The notes under the pieces: generated by a model
What the model was told of the DNA's origin: nothing
The model's input: the letters and a program-made list of their open reading frames with translations, nothing else
Databases searched by the model: none
Shown here: in pieces, positions 21,704 to 33,080 of the stretch
Position numbering within the stretch: position 1 is the first letter of the stretch
Layout: each line of letters begins with the position of its first letter
Position numbers and translations under genes: made by a program
Origin: Sistotremastrum niveocremeum HHB9708
Taxonomy: Eukaryota; Basidiomycota; Agaricomycetes; Sistotremastrales; Sistotremastraceae
Assembly: GCA_001630475.1 (NCBI GenBank)
Contig: KV419417.1
Location: 424,713-488,712 of the forward strand
Direction: 5' to 3'
DNA: 64,000 nucleotides

Positions 21704-21954
21704 AGGAGAATCCGTCATGTAGTAAAAGTACCATCTAGCGCTAATCGTAGAGTCTTCATCTTGCTGATCCGATCTCACGTTATTCCTCACAATCCGCTTT
21801 TCGATTCGTCATGTTGCAAATGCGCATCATATTTGCAGTCAGGGGTTGTTATGAACTAATAGTACAGATGATGTCAGTCTATTAGGAAGTACACTAAGCT
21901 TTCGTATCAAGAGAGATTCGGGGGATAGCAGCGCAGTATATCAAGTTAATCAAG

Positions 21955-23469
21955 TCAATCTTCAAGCTTACGGGGGAGCCTGTCTATATAGCCGGAAACA
22001 TAGTCGAAGACGGTCCATAAAAGACCATGTGTGGTAACACTGCGCAAAGCGCTGACACCCAACCCACGATAAAGGCGCGTAATGCCGCTAACGACAGGTT
22101 TGGGATGATCGGGATCAGGACCTGAGGATACCCGGTCATTTTCAAATGCAAGTCAGGAAGAATCGGCGCACCCCTAATAAGACGATGTAAGGTCTCGAGA
22201 ACGGTGCGCCGGGGCTTGCCGGCCAATGCTCTTTGCTGTACTTTCGTCTTCACCCTAGATCGCGTTAATTTGACAAGAAACGCGTATAACGCGATGGAAC
22301 GTACACATCAAGCGGATAAATTAGAGCCCATGACGTGACGCCAGCTAATGAGCCGCATAAAAACGGAATGAGTGTAGGATGAATGGGAAGCCAAGTAGGG
22401 GGATCGCCTTGTTCCCCAGAAAGCCTTCGACCCATGAGATATCGAAAGCCGTCATACTCAAGAAAATAGAGAGCAGTGCCTGAGGTGTCACGGACTGGAT
22501 TCACAGACGACAATGATCAGCGATAAACCGCTGCGGAAAGATATTATATTGCTTACGGAAGTGAAGTCGGAAGCCGGTATATAAACCGCGAAACCCAGCC
22601 ACTTGTATGATGTCCTTCAGGGCCTGCAATGTTCCAGGCGGTTTCAAGCATTTTTGCCCTTTCTCTAGCGCAATACTGAACTCCAGCTGCCGCCGAATCT
22701 ATCAGATGCTGATATTAGTATTATCTAGCGGGAGGAAGTTGGGATCGCACCTTCATCAATTCGAAAGCTATTAAAGCGAGAAAGTTTAGAAAACTTGAGC
22801 ACAAGGAATATGGACTGAGGACTGACGAGCGCTCCCAAAGGAAATTAACGCGCCAGCCATTGCACCACCAAGCCCTCCTGCTCCCGCGACGTTCAAGAAA
22901 TTAAATTTTGTGAGCAGATCACGAGTTTTCAAGAATTCTTTGGTGTTGCCATAGATCGTGAAAGACGCCGCGCCTAACACAGAATGGTCGTTAATGCTGC
23001 TCTCTGTGGAGACAAAAGGCGCACTCACGGACTGCAGAGATAGTCATTAACGGGATCCACAATCCTCTGAAGAATCCTGCTACCCCCTCCTCGCGAAAAA
23101 CAGCGACTGCCAAGCTCGGCACTGACATGGGGACTCTTGAGGCTTGGAGTCGAGACTTTAGGGAGTCCAGCTGGCGATATGGTCACCATTAGGAAATGAA
23201 ATGAGATGCGACTCATATATGCGTACCGGATAGCCAGCCAGAGTTGACACGAAGCTGGCTGCTGTGGCACATGCTACAGTTTTATTTTCTGAAAAATTAT
23301 GAGCACCGCTACCCTCAGTGGCAGAGCATGCCTCCTACGTTGCAAAGCATCGACGATAACAACGCGATTTAATACGGCATTTCCGGATCTACTTGAACTT
23401 CATCATAAGAGGTTGCGGCTGTAGTGCTGTCATCGGAATTTTTGGACTCACTTTGAATCGTCCATCCAT
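21955..23469 (-). CDS. Mitochondrial carrier family (SLC25) protein
   Basis: Inner-membrane transporter of the six-helix SLC25 family; the substrate is not deducible. Nine exons join to 337 residues: 23469-23452, 23334-23227, 23170-23029, 22973-22827, 22767-22751, 22698-22557, 22494-22305, 22254-22172, 22121-21955. Repeat signatures are YPLDSLKSRLQ (first), APFELMKIRRQ (second) and YPLDVVKTKVQQ (third), each followed by a glycine/aromatic matrix segment such as FFRGLW, GFRGLYTGF and LYRGLG. Two exons are tiny (18 and 17 nt). The second repeat has AP instead of the usual Px(D/E)xx(K/R) lead-in but keeps PFELMK. Confidence 0.9.
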
Positions 23470-23764
23470 TCAGCCCGGACCCAGTCGCTCAAAACAGCTC
23501 CCAACGAGCACCGTAATCAGAATGTGTTGAAGGGACGATGTTAGGAGGTGAACTGGGGGACAGAGCTGGATGTGGACTCGAGACTGGTCTCGTGGGGTTG
23601 CAATGCACTGAATTTGGGCTTGAGGAAGCCTTGTCACGCCGCGTAACGCCCAGACTGAATAGGCGGCGTTTGCGGCTCTATTTCCGGGAAAACGGTGAGT
23701 CTCTTCTTCTGCTTCCGCTATGGGTACAAATACAATTCTACAGTTTGGTACAGGAAATGGCGCT
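23470..23764. other. Intergenic between carrier start and GH5 stop
   Basis: About 295 bp. A Ser/Pro-rich minus-strand frame is interrupted by TGA, so I treat it as non-coding. Confidence 0.45.
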
Positions 23765-25443
23765 TCAATCACATGCACATCTCAGCGCGGCACTGACTCC
23801 CTGGTTGAAACCATGTTCTGCGTTCCGAGAGATCAATTAGAATGTCGAAAGGGGCCTAGATTGACTCACCATATTCCCACACGTTACTCTCTCCTTTTTC
23901 TCGTATATGCTCGCTGGATCTCCTTCGGGCCAGCTGGCCTCGGAATCCAATCTCTGAAACGGAAGCTGAGCTATCTCTGAAATTGAAGAAGACGAAGGCA
24001 TCGTCCCATCCCTGCTGGAATCCAAGTTCGAATCTCCAGTGTTCATAATGTCCAGGATATTTATTCCACCAATTAACATGATCATCTGACTTCCGTCAGT
24101 CAAAGATTCACCCTCATTCATGCCTAATAGACTCACTGGTCGCCCGTCGTTTTTCATCTTCGCGTCGCCCGGCGTCATTGTGAATACCTTGACTAGTCTT
24201 TCGTATTCCATAGAAAGAAGGCATTATTTCGGCTAAGGAGGCGTTCCTCAGATCCCAGCCAGCATCCCATCCTTCTTGCTTTTTATAACACCAGAAGAAG
24301 GATCCTCCGCAAGTTTCATTATAGAGGTCCAGCTGAGCCGCGGTAAAAACCCGGCGCTGTCTATCCTGCTCTCCGGCATCTCCTGAACGAAGTGACCGTT
24401 GATTTAAAGCAGCAGAATATTCAGCCACGACAAGATTGCCTGCGATCTTGTTCGATATGCCTTTGAAATGACCCAGAGTGCCACCACGAAGGTTTCGAGC
24501 ATGATCGTCTCCGGATTGATTTTGATCCTCCGACGTGAAGCAGCGGTAAAGATGATGGTCCAACACTACGAAATCTTTTCTGCGAGATACCAACTCGGCG
24601 TATTGGTCTGTATTCCATGCGTCGTGGATATACAAGGGAAGATCAGGGGCCAGTTTGCGAAGAGTATCTAGCGCATGCGAGTAGAAGCTGGGTAGCGCCG
24701 GATTATTTTGGGGTTCATTGATGAGTTGCAGGCCAATGACATTGGGAATTATGTCCAGGGCTTGTGCGAGGAACTTCAGGGCATTAAGGGTTTGGTCCAT
24801 ATTTCTCTTTTCGTAGAAGCGAATCGGACCAGGAGCACCACTGTGTGCGTCTCCGTTTTGTTTACCGACCGCAGAATGTAGATCTGAGCTATGATCAACC
24901 ATCGTCGATAATTCAGAACATTCAATTTGAACATACCGATAAGTACTCCCATGCCGTAGCCTCCAGCAGTTGCGATCGCTCGAGTGATTCGAGTCCAAGC
25001 GCCTTCGAATACAGGACCCAGTCCATTGAAATCAGTTCCCTTCAAGATTTCAGGATAGGGACCGGCGAGGTGGTAGTATCCAATCTACAGAGTGACAGGA
25101 GGTTTGGAGTTTATGGATTGCTTCCATACAGCAATGACTTACTGGAACCCGGACGGCATTAATGCCTCGATCTCTAAGCCACACCCAGTCGTCTGGCGTA
25201 ATCCAGTTATCCCAATGAGCCTCTAATATCTGCTTCGCATTTGCGCTCTTTGCAACATCTAGGTCGCTCGATCCCTGGGTATTCACGAATGGCTTAGGAG
25301 TGATCCATTTTTCTAGCACAAACCAGGATCCTATACGAATATCGATGTGAGCAGTTTAAGGTGACCACGCCGGTTGACGTGCCTAGGTTTACTCCTCGCT
25401 GTTTTCTGTATCGGTGGATGTCTCTTGCATCCAGTGCTGTCAT
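23765..25443 (-). CDS. Glycoside hydrolase family 5 (exo-beta-1,3-glucanase-like), non-secreted form
   Basis: Six exons (25443-25383, 25330-25143, 25084-24937, 24883-24137, 24085-23870, 23817-23765) join to 470 residues. Family 5 (alpha/beta)8-barrel glycosidase; relatives cleave beta-glucans. Seen: RGVNLGSWFVLEKW near the N-terminus, GINAVRVP, VGKQNG, the acid/base Glu (about 189) in LQLINEPQ, the nucleophile Glu (about 287) in LVVAEYS, and GSFFWCYK. A C-terminal aromatic region (WWNKYPGHYEHWRFELGF, then WEYEHGFNQGV) is typical of fungal intracellular members. There is no signal peptide (MTALDARDIHRYRKQ). The first intron (25331-25382) appears to use a GC donor. Confidence 0.9.
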
Positions 25444-25788
25444 CTTTCTAGGATAGGTTGTCGAAGAACAGGTAGGGTGCGGGGTTCATTCTGACTTTGC
25501 ATGACGCAGTGATGCGGGGGAGGGCAGAACCAGTCGGTAATCGGATAGCATTTTATTTCCTAAACCTATACTGTACACTCTCACTCGTACTGTGAGTCGT
25601 AGCAATTTAATTCCAGTTGTCTCACCCCGTGCAATAACTTCGCTGAAGAATGTTCAGAATACAGTGTTCTCACCCGAGCATTTTTAATTTTATTCTATCG
25701 ATCAACACCGCAAAGACTTCAGCAACACTGATGACCTCAAGTACACATTGAAGGAGGGCGTCCCTACAGCCCAGTGTGAGACAGCGCA
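25444..25788. other. Intergenic, no gene seen
   Basis: 345 bp between the GH5 start and the fatty-acid methyltransferase 3' end. If the last intron of the latter is used, its stop moves to 25737. Confidence 0.5.
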
Positions 25789-27699
25789 TTAACTAAGATA
25801 GCCACCACTCACATGTCTAGTCAACGTCCAACACGTCAAGCCCAGCCACCATCGAGAGTAGGCAATTTCCATGTATAAGAACATATATCTCCACTTGCGA
25901 CGAAAGATTTCCATATTTTCTTTCTGCTTCAATTCTGGATACCTCTCCTCCAAACTTCGCACCAGTTTCTCGTCCCAGTTCTCCTCGAAACGCCTAGTCG
26001 ACATGTCAGCAAGTACACCGCAAACACGACAAAAATACCAGACCTTCCCCACTCTCTTAGTCCTCGAGGATAATCTGGACAGGTATCTCAACAATTAACC
26101 CACATAGCCTCTCATCCAATGTGGTACTCACGAGGACTCATATCTTCGACACTAACCACACAAAAGCGTCCTGGGACATGCTTTTGGAAGTCATTCAAGA
26201 AGGAAGTCGGACTCGGCGAGACTCCATTTGGCCAGTGATATTTGCGGACAAAATCGTTTCCCCTGGAAGGCGTGAGCGGAGTGCAGAGAGAGAAAGACAG
26301 GTATATTAACTGATATGGCGTATATGTTCGCTCAGGATACGTCGATGCTGTTAGAACAACAGACGAGCGATCGTCTTTCAGCGCCCAATCGATGAGCCTC
26401 AAGTACTTTTTCATGTGCTTGACGCCGACGGCCTGTTAGTGTGCTCAGTTATGATGTTTCTCCGAAGAATTTATGGCGTCGTCACCTCTAGCATCTCTGT
26501 GCTGAAGCAGGCATCGAAGGCTTTCTCGAAATGCGGTGGCATATCCCGATAATCCATGCAGTGGATCCTGACTTTATCTTCAAACCCGGCAAGCTTGACA
26601 CGTTCTCGAGCTCCTTTCGCTTGTTCTACGGAGACTGTAATGGCGTCAACGGTGCATCCGCGCCTTGCGGCCTGACATTTAAGTGAGATCTACGACCAAA
26701 TGAAAGGCGAAGGAACACGCACCCCAATAGCCAGAGCACCCCAACCGCACCCTATGTCCATGACCCTGTCTCCTGCACGTACTCCTGCTTTGTCCAAAAG
26801 ATGGGCAATTTTGCGAGCTTGCGCTGCTTCCAGATCGCCAGGTGCACGTTTGCCTTCCATGTCACCTCGTATTCCACCTTCTTCTTCGCTCCAAAGAGGA
26901 CACGAGTACATCATCTCGTCGCTCAGAAATGCCTAAAATGTTCATGAATAAGGTACCCTTTCGATCTGAATTGTCTTACTCGGTAAAGCTCGTTGGACGC
27001 ATTATAAACGGCAGCCTTTATGAAGGTTTTTATCGCGAATCAGAGTGGCAACTTTTCGCTTCACTTACATTTTCAACTGCTTTAGATTTCCTGTGGTTGA
27101 ACAAGAATGTCCATACAACAGCGTGAAGCTGGATAAGCCAGTATATCGGAGATGATAACGCTCCGAGGTGGTCCAAATTGTCTACGTATAGCTGCGACGG
27201 TGTGAATATATCAGCACAGGTGATGGTGAATGGAACTCATACATCGAGGACGGATTTGAGGTCTGGAGAATCAAATTCTCCGGCCATATAAGCCTCCGAG
27301 ACTATGGGGCAGTTATTAAATCCCAATTACCACTATCTGAACGGCAAATACTCACATCCGACGTCGTACGAGAGCAGAACACGAACCCAGAAATTCTCGT
27401 CATTTATATAAACAATAGCGGTCTGTGGTTCCTTTGCGTCTCCGTTCGCATGATCTGCACCGAAAGTACATTTTCCGACGACAGGGTCGAAAATTTCTAA
27501 GCGTCCAGTGACGATGCCTTTACTCAAGGCGTTCAAGACGTGATTTCGAGCTGAATGACTTCAAGGTAAGCGGCTACTACTGGAAAGATATTGGTGGAAT
27601 TATCAACGCACCGAAGACGGTTAGCCAATTCCAGAACAGGTCGGTTAGGAAAGAGCGCAGACGAGCAAGGGATGACGGTTGTAGTGTAGCATAGCTCAT
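25789..27699 (-). CDS. Cyclopropane-fatty-acyl-phospholipid synthase-like SAM methyltransferase
   Basis: SAM-dependent enzyme of the CFA-synthase/mycolic-acid-methyltransferase family, which modifies unsaturated acyl chains of lipids. Eleven exons join in one frame to 465 residues (27699-27612, 27550-27356, 27301-27243, 27191-27069, 27015-26980, 26932-26723, 26671-26486, 26432-26311, 26262-26132, 26086-26044, 25993-25789). Motifs: YMAGEFDSPDL, DNLDHL, MMYSCPLW, SAM-binding VMDIGCGWGALAI, VSVEQAKGARERV, FDACFSTEMLEAVG and RRFEENWDE. The final GTGAGT at the CAT codon could start another intron leading to a stop at 25737, so the last six to nine residues are uncertain. No secretion signal. Confidence 0.9.
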
Positions 27700-27910
27700 T
27701 GAGTTCTAGATTTGACTGATCTGCTGTAGTGAGCTAGCGATTTTATCCAAGCACGCTGCACAGGTTGAAAAGGTGAGTCCACTGTTCGAATGACGCCAGA
27801 AATGACAAGTCAAGATATGCACAGGAGTCAGAATCGACCACAGCTTCATATATAAGGCTTCCGAAATTCTTACGATTGTTCACCTCCCAAAGCTGAACAA
27901 TAGCTTCCAA

Positions 27911-28851
27911 TCAGTCATATGCTGTCCCACAAGCATACTTCCGTTTCCAAGAACCGCGGAACGTAAGAGACCATTTGGACAAACCAAGATGGACGTGAGA
28001 TATCAAAGACTGTCCACCAGCGCCGAGCCGTAAGATAAGAAAAGCGATACCGTCATTATGCTTCGGCGGCGCAGGTAAAGCTCGTTCACTAAATTGACAG
28101 CCCGGGAAGGAGTTACCAAGCGGTGTTCGGGTCGGATAAACAAGCTTCCGAATATGCTTCCGGCCGGCGATCGAGACAGCGGCGCTTGTTCCGAAACCAA
28201 TCAGCTTCCGTTCCGACTCCCACTCTCCCAGGATATCTCTTTTTTGGAATACGCGTTGCTGGTAATTGAGGCCGAGATAACCATGATTGGAAATTTTTAT
28301 GGTATCCTGAAGTGCATTTAGCTTTGCAAAAGAGCTCGGTCCTAGAGACGCCTCGAACTCATCCCAGGACTTATCAGCTTGAGCAATCCGACGCTCACGA
28401 CAAGATGTAGCATCACGATCTGAAACTCCCTATTATTTTACAGATATTATCCTAGCTTTCTTTCAAGCCGTATCTAAGCGCACTATCTCCCACACCCACC
28501 TGGTTCGTAGTGCCATACTTTCCGGTTCTTCCATCTGATGCGCCAGTAATCTACTCCGTCGTGGAGACGAGGAACTTCAAGAAGCTCGATGATACGCTCT
28601 CAACTATCAGTGGCATCGGAATCTAATGATTAACTCATCAAATCGACGTTTCGCATACCTAAACTCTAGGTTTAAAAATGGTACCATTTTCTGGTTGGAT
28701 CTCCCAAGCCATTGGATCCAATAGAATTTCGAAGAAGCAGGGGCCTGTGGGTAAAGTATTACTGCCCCATACGACTCAGAGGACAGCCCCGGGATATGGA
28801 ATTCTTGGGAATACGCCGAGGCAACTTCACTCTGAATATCATATCTGGCAT
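27911..28851 (-). CDS. Uncharacterised protein with chromo-like segment
   Basis: Four exons (28851-28815, 28744-28665, 28596-28500, 28419-27911) join in frame to 240 residues. The segment RIIELLEVP, then VDYWRIRWKN, then VWHYEP has the spacing of a chromodomain (E-x-I-L, YxVRWKG, WEP), though the aromatic cage is not complete. It is followed by Arg-rich ERRIAQADKSWDEFEASLG. The last exon runs 169 codons without a Met, so it is easily missed. Its Lys/Arg/Gly-rich end has no domain I recognise. The first exon and start are tentative. It could be an old retroelement-derived fragment or a lineage-specific gene. Confidence 0.5.
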
Positions 28852-29161
28852 CACAGTTCCGTTGAGGCCAACACTCAGAATGCCTTTCTTCCGGCCGTTT
28901 CGCCGTCAGATCTACGGGAATCTTGGTTCAGGCGATGGCACTGGGGATATAAATAGGAGCCTGATTCATCCATGATTCGCACCAGGGTCCCCGATCTGAT
29001 GGCAAGGAAGCTCCAGGATTTCTTTGTCGGGACGACCGGCATTATGACCTGCGCTGTCAGGTGCTGTATGGCAAGAAGCGTCGCCCTCGGAGCAGGGCTC
29101 TCGTCTAACCGCCCCTCCATCCCCCTTAATCCTTCTCTCTACAACCAACGCCATCTCGACC
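28852..29161. other. Divergent intergenic region
   Basis: 310 bp between the chromo-like gene and the DUF6534 gene; no gene seen. Confidence 0.45.
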
Positions 29162-30742
29162 ATGGCGACGACATGCGATGACTTGACTCATGTGGAGGTT
29201 GGAGATACTTTAGGGGCAGCGTTGATCGGGGGCATTTTAACTGCAATGTGCGTCTAACCATCTCGGTTGATCGCGAAGTCGATCTTTACACTATGCCATT
29301 CGTAGGCTTTTCGGGATCACCGTGCTACAGACCTTCATTTATTACCAACGCTTTGAACGAGACCCTAAGGAGCTCAAAACATTTGTATATCGCCCGCCGT
29401 TTCCTTATTGGAAGTATCGCTAAAGAACAAGTTAGGTTGGGTTGGTCTTCCTGTCAGACACCGCACATATGATCCTCGTGATACACTCACTCTATTGGTA
29501 TCAACATTGTCTACCGCACCAGTAATTATTCTGACCTTGCCAAGGTACATGATCATCAACTACGTCAATCCGTCTTCGCTGGCATTGATTCCGTCTTCAA
29601 TCTTCGTACGCCCCTCACTGCTCTTCCCGAACAGTCCTAATACTCGAAGCAGGGGGGAATATGTGTAACAGTCAGCGGCTTCCGTCTTTCTTCAATAAAG
29701 GACGTAACTCAAATTTTCAACAGAACATCAGTGACACTGCTATTCGGTATTTTTTCATGAGACGAGTCTGGATTCGTAAGCGTCTGCGGAGAATCGGAAA
29801 AAAAATCTCACAACTGACGAGGTAATAGTGAGCCATCGCAATTACCTCTTGACCGCTCCCTTGTTCATTCTGATATCTCTGATATTCATATCCGGATTTT
29901 CCTTCGGCGTGAAAGGGTGGGTTTGATTTCAGCTTCCGTGTCAGTTTTCAAACTCATCTTCATCTTTTCGACTCAGCTTTTCGCTTCCAACATTCGTGCA
30001 ACTGAGCACCATTTCATGGCTTCTTTACCTTGGCTTCGCCATGGCCGTGACTGGAGATTTTTATATTGCTTGCAGTTTGTGCATCCTGCTGTATCGCTCA
30101 CGGAGTGGTCTCAAGTCGACGAACTCACTTGTTAACACCCTCATCGGTTATTCTGTCAACACTGGTTTAATCACTAGTGTGACGTCAACAGTATGTCTGT
30201 TCACAGTGAGTCATTCCAAACTCTCGCTCAATCACGATATTGATTTGCATGAAGTATGTTGCAATGCCGACAAATTTTGTGTTCTTGGCCACATATTTTC
30301 CTTTGAGCAAACGTAGGGAACGATCCATTTACCCTCTTACTACGCTTTGCTGACGTAATCTAACCGTTCACAGTTTACGTCAACGCCATGCTTGCGACGC
30401 TCAACTGTCGAGACTATCTGCGAAATACCGATTTTGGGGTGCCTGTCAGCTCTCTCGTTGCCTACATGCCATCATCCGAAATCAATACAGACGGAGAGAA
30501 CCGTACTCAGAGTCAAGGACGAACTTCGTATCCACTGCGGGCGGTGGGACAGAGTTCAACGTCTAGCACGAGTACTCAAAAAGTTGAACTCAACTCAAAA
30601 TCTAATCCTGAGGTAAAATGTCTATGTCAGGTCCTCTCATTAGTCCCGCTGATCAAGCTTGCAGAACTCTGTCCACGAAGTCTTCGTGACAAAGCGGCTT
30701 CAGGGAGAAGTTGACACCGCCAACGAGTTAAAAGACGTCTAG
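29162..30742 (+). CDS. DUF6534-type seven-helix membrane protein
   Basis: Ten exons (29162-29247, 29306-29384, 29436-29497, 29545-29605, 29724-29775, 29829-29916, 29977-30205, 30255-30312, 30374-30612, 30665-30742) join to 343 residues. This family, expanded in mushrooms, has seven hydrophobic segments and no known function. Diagnostic features: LGAALIGGIL near the N-terminus, FIYYQRFERDP, LSDTAHMILVIHSLYW, NYVNPSSL, FFMRRVW, NSLVNTLIGYSVNTGLITS and the end-of-domain motif KLYVNAMLATLNCRDYLR. The tail is Ser/Thr-rich and ends with a charged VHEVFVTKR segment. The intron 29606-29723 (118 bp) is longer than the others and could hide a short exon. Confidence 0.88.
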
Positions 30743-31857
30743 GGAGCGTATTTGGCATCATCCTTGAAGTCAATAGGGTCTCCGCAGTGCTTTTCATCTC
30801 AACATTAATATCGTTAAACCCTTTCACTCTTTTATTCAGATCCGTACACATATGTAGTTTAGAATACCGTATTAGTATCACATAATTCAGCATGTCATCG
30901 GAATTTTTTCGAAGGACTGGGCCCAGTGACGCTAGTGTTAGGTCGCCTGCAGGGACTTGCAGAGGGCCAGGAACAAACATGAAACTTCTCTCGCATCGCT
31001 TCTACGAGAGCGTCGGGGACCGCGTGAAAACACAGCATTTATTTAACGGGAAGCCGGAAGCCGTAGATACGCCTACATTGCTCCGCAGGAAACCAGGATG
31101 TTCAGAAGCTCGGTGAGAGCGGACTGTGAGAAAATCATGAAAAATCAGTTGTAGATGGGAATTCTTAGGAACCTGTGTAACTCTGAAGCTTCTTCCTGAA
31201 GAAGTTTGTTGACAGGTTAAATAGACTACCGCCTTGAACCCGGCCATTTTCAGGCATTGCCATGTTCATTGCGCTAGCACATGGCAAATCTGGCAGCCAC
31301 TGAATATCTGAAGTCAGAGCAATTGCCTAAATTGGATTCGGAGTCTCAATCTGCTAGCCGACTGCACGCAGCTCTGCATGCCGCATGCTTCGTACTTTTC
31401 ATCTTTGGGCCATCAACCGCCATCTTGCTTCACATATCAATTCATATCCCCTTATGTCGATGGCACTGGGAACGAGACGAGAGCGGCGTTCCCTCTCTCT
31501 GATTCTATTGTTCGATCCCGTCGTTCAAGACTAAGTTCAAGACTTCCAGTTCTCGGGTTCTCGGTGATTGCGCCAGATGGCGCTGAGCGTGCCGTGGAAG
31601 ACTTGAAAGTGACGCTACTGCGTGCTATTACTGTTCTTCATCAACCATGCGCGACAGATTAGAAATCGGATTGGCGCGCTCGTGTTTCTTTTGACGATGA
31701 ATGACTTCTTCGGACCGGCCCTTTCAAGCCTATCCGATCTTGGTTGGGATATGCATAATGCTCCAAGCGCTGCGCCTAGGGCGTGCTCAGTGGTAGCGGG
31801 TCTTGTTGGCTGCCTCATCTGCGTATCTTTCCCGCCCTTCCACCAAAATTCGAAAGA
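30743..31857. other. Intergenic, no supported gene
   Basis: About 1.1 kb. Frames at 31281-31502, 31378-31662 and 31622-31963 are mutually overlapping and carry no domain; they probably lie in the upstream region of the hydrolase gene. Confidence 0.45.
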
Positions 31858-33054
31858 ATGGACTACTCAGTCTCGACACATTTCTTTGTGCAACCGAAGA
31901 CGAATCTCGTTGGATTGGCTAACCAATATATGCCTCTTGGCAATGCAACACGGGATGGATTGACCTTGGTGTTCGCGCATGGACTTGGCAGTCGTCAGTG
32001 ATGCTTTTCTCGTGGACAACAGCGTCTGACAAGCTGAAAGATAAGGAACAATGGGAGACTATGATCTCATCGTTATTCAAAAATGCCGATGGCTTGGTGA
32101 AAGAAGCGTGGTCCCTAGAGTGGCAAAGTCACGGAGAGTCAGCTAGTAGAAATGCGCTTGCATTAGAGAATCGAGATGCAGTTTGTGAGCGGCCCATTGA
32201 TTCATGATATACTTTGACTCAAGCCCGTTCGTGCAGCTATAGAAGATTATGCAGATTTAATACGCCATTTCGTCGAGTCTCCGTTCCTAAAGGGAAAGAC
32301 AATAGTTGCGGTGGGCCATTCGGCGAGTACGACAGCCTGGTACGACTTTTACTAGTACATCTCACTGTCTTTCGATCCTGAAGGCCATGCAGGACCCTCG
32401 CGGTATTCCAGCTCACCATCCCGATATGCCCAATTGTGGCATTCGTCTTCTTTGAACCCGTGCAATTGATACCACCGATCGTCGAGAGTGATATTCGCAT
32501 CAAGAAAGGCATAATGAATGTTCAAGCTGCCCAGTCCAGAAAGACGACTTTTCAAAACATGCAGCAAGCCGAAAAGTATTTTCGCAAGCGCCTCCCTTGG
32601 AGTCTTTGGGATCCCCGCATTATTGAAACTTTTCTTGTAAGTCTCCAACGGCGCCATTGCCTCACACGACGGCCTGAGATTCAACCTTCACCAGGAACAT
32701 GGCTTGATGACTCTCCCAAATTCGACGGAAGTTACAACAAAATGCAAAGCATCGCAAGAAGTCTGGTCGTACGAACCATACGTGCATCTATTGGCGGGAC
32801 ATCTGTATGGGAAGTTATGTACGACTTTTCCAGTCCACGCGATCTTTGGAGAACGACCTGAGATGTACTCTAAAAAGACAAGGGATGTCTATTCCGATGG
32901 CAAAGAAGGTCGTGTCCTCGCGAGCGTGGCGTTCATCCCACGGACCGGCCATCTTTTGGTGCAAGAGCGACCGGATGAAGCAGCGCAGCACATCGCAAGG
33001 GTTCTGTCAAAGGTTTCGTTGAATAAAGTAGATTCGATTAGAGCCCATCTATAG
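31858..33054 (+). CDS. Alpha/beta hydrolase (AB hydrolase-1 family)
   Basis: Five exons (31858-31993, 32041-32184, 32237-32339, 32384-32636, 32695-33054) join to 331 residues. Alpha/beta-hydrolase fold: the oxyanion-hole region LTLVFAHGLGS, the nucleophile elbow VGHSAS with Ser, a late acidic segment IFGERPEMYS, and the catalytic His in IPRTGHLLVQERPDEAA. Relatives include fungal hydrolases linked to secondary metabolism (MpaH type), but the substrate here is unknown. No signal peptide. The stop codon lies only 26 bp from that of the convergent P450 gene. Confidence 0.85.
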
Positions 33055-33080
33055 CGTACACGTAGTACAACTGTTACCTT

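Noticed and set aside
23470-23760. Ser/Pro-rich minus-strand frame downstream of GH5
   Set aside because: Interrupted by TGA, and the GH5 frame already ends cleanly at 23765 with the family's usual WEYEHG tail.
30627-31247. Antisense and overlapping frames between DUF6534 and hydrolase genes
   Set aside because: Shadows of the real exons or upstream sequence with no motif.
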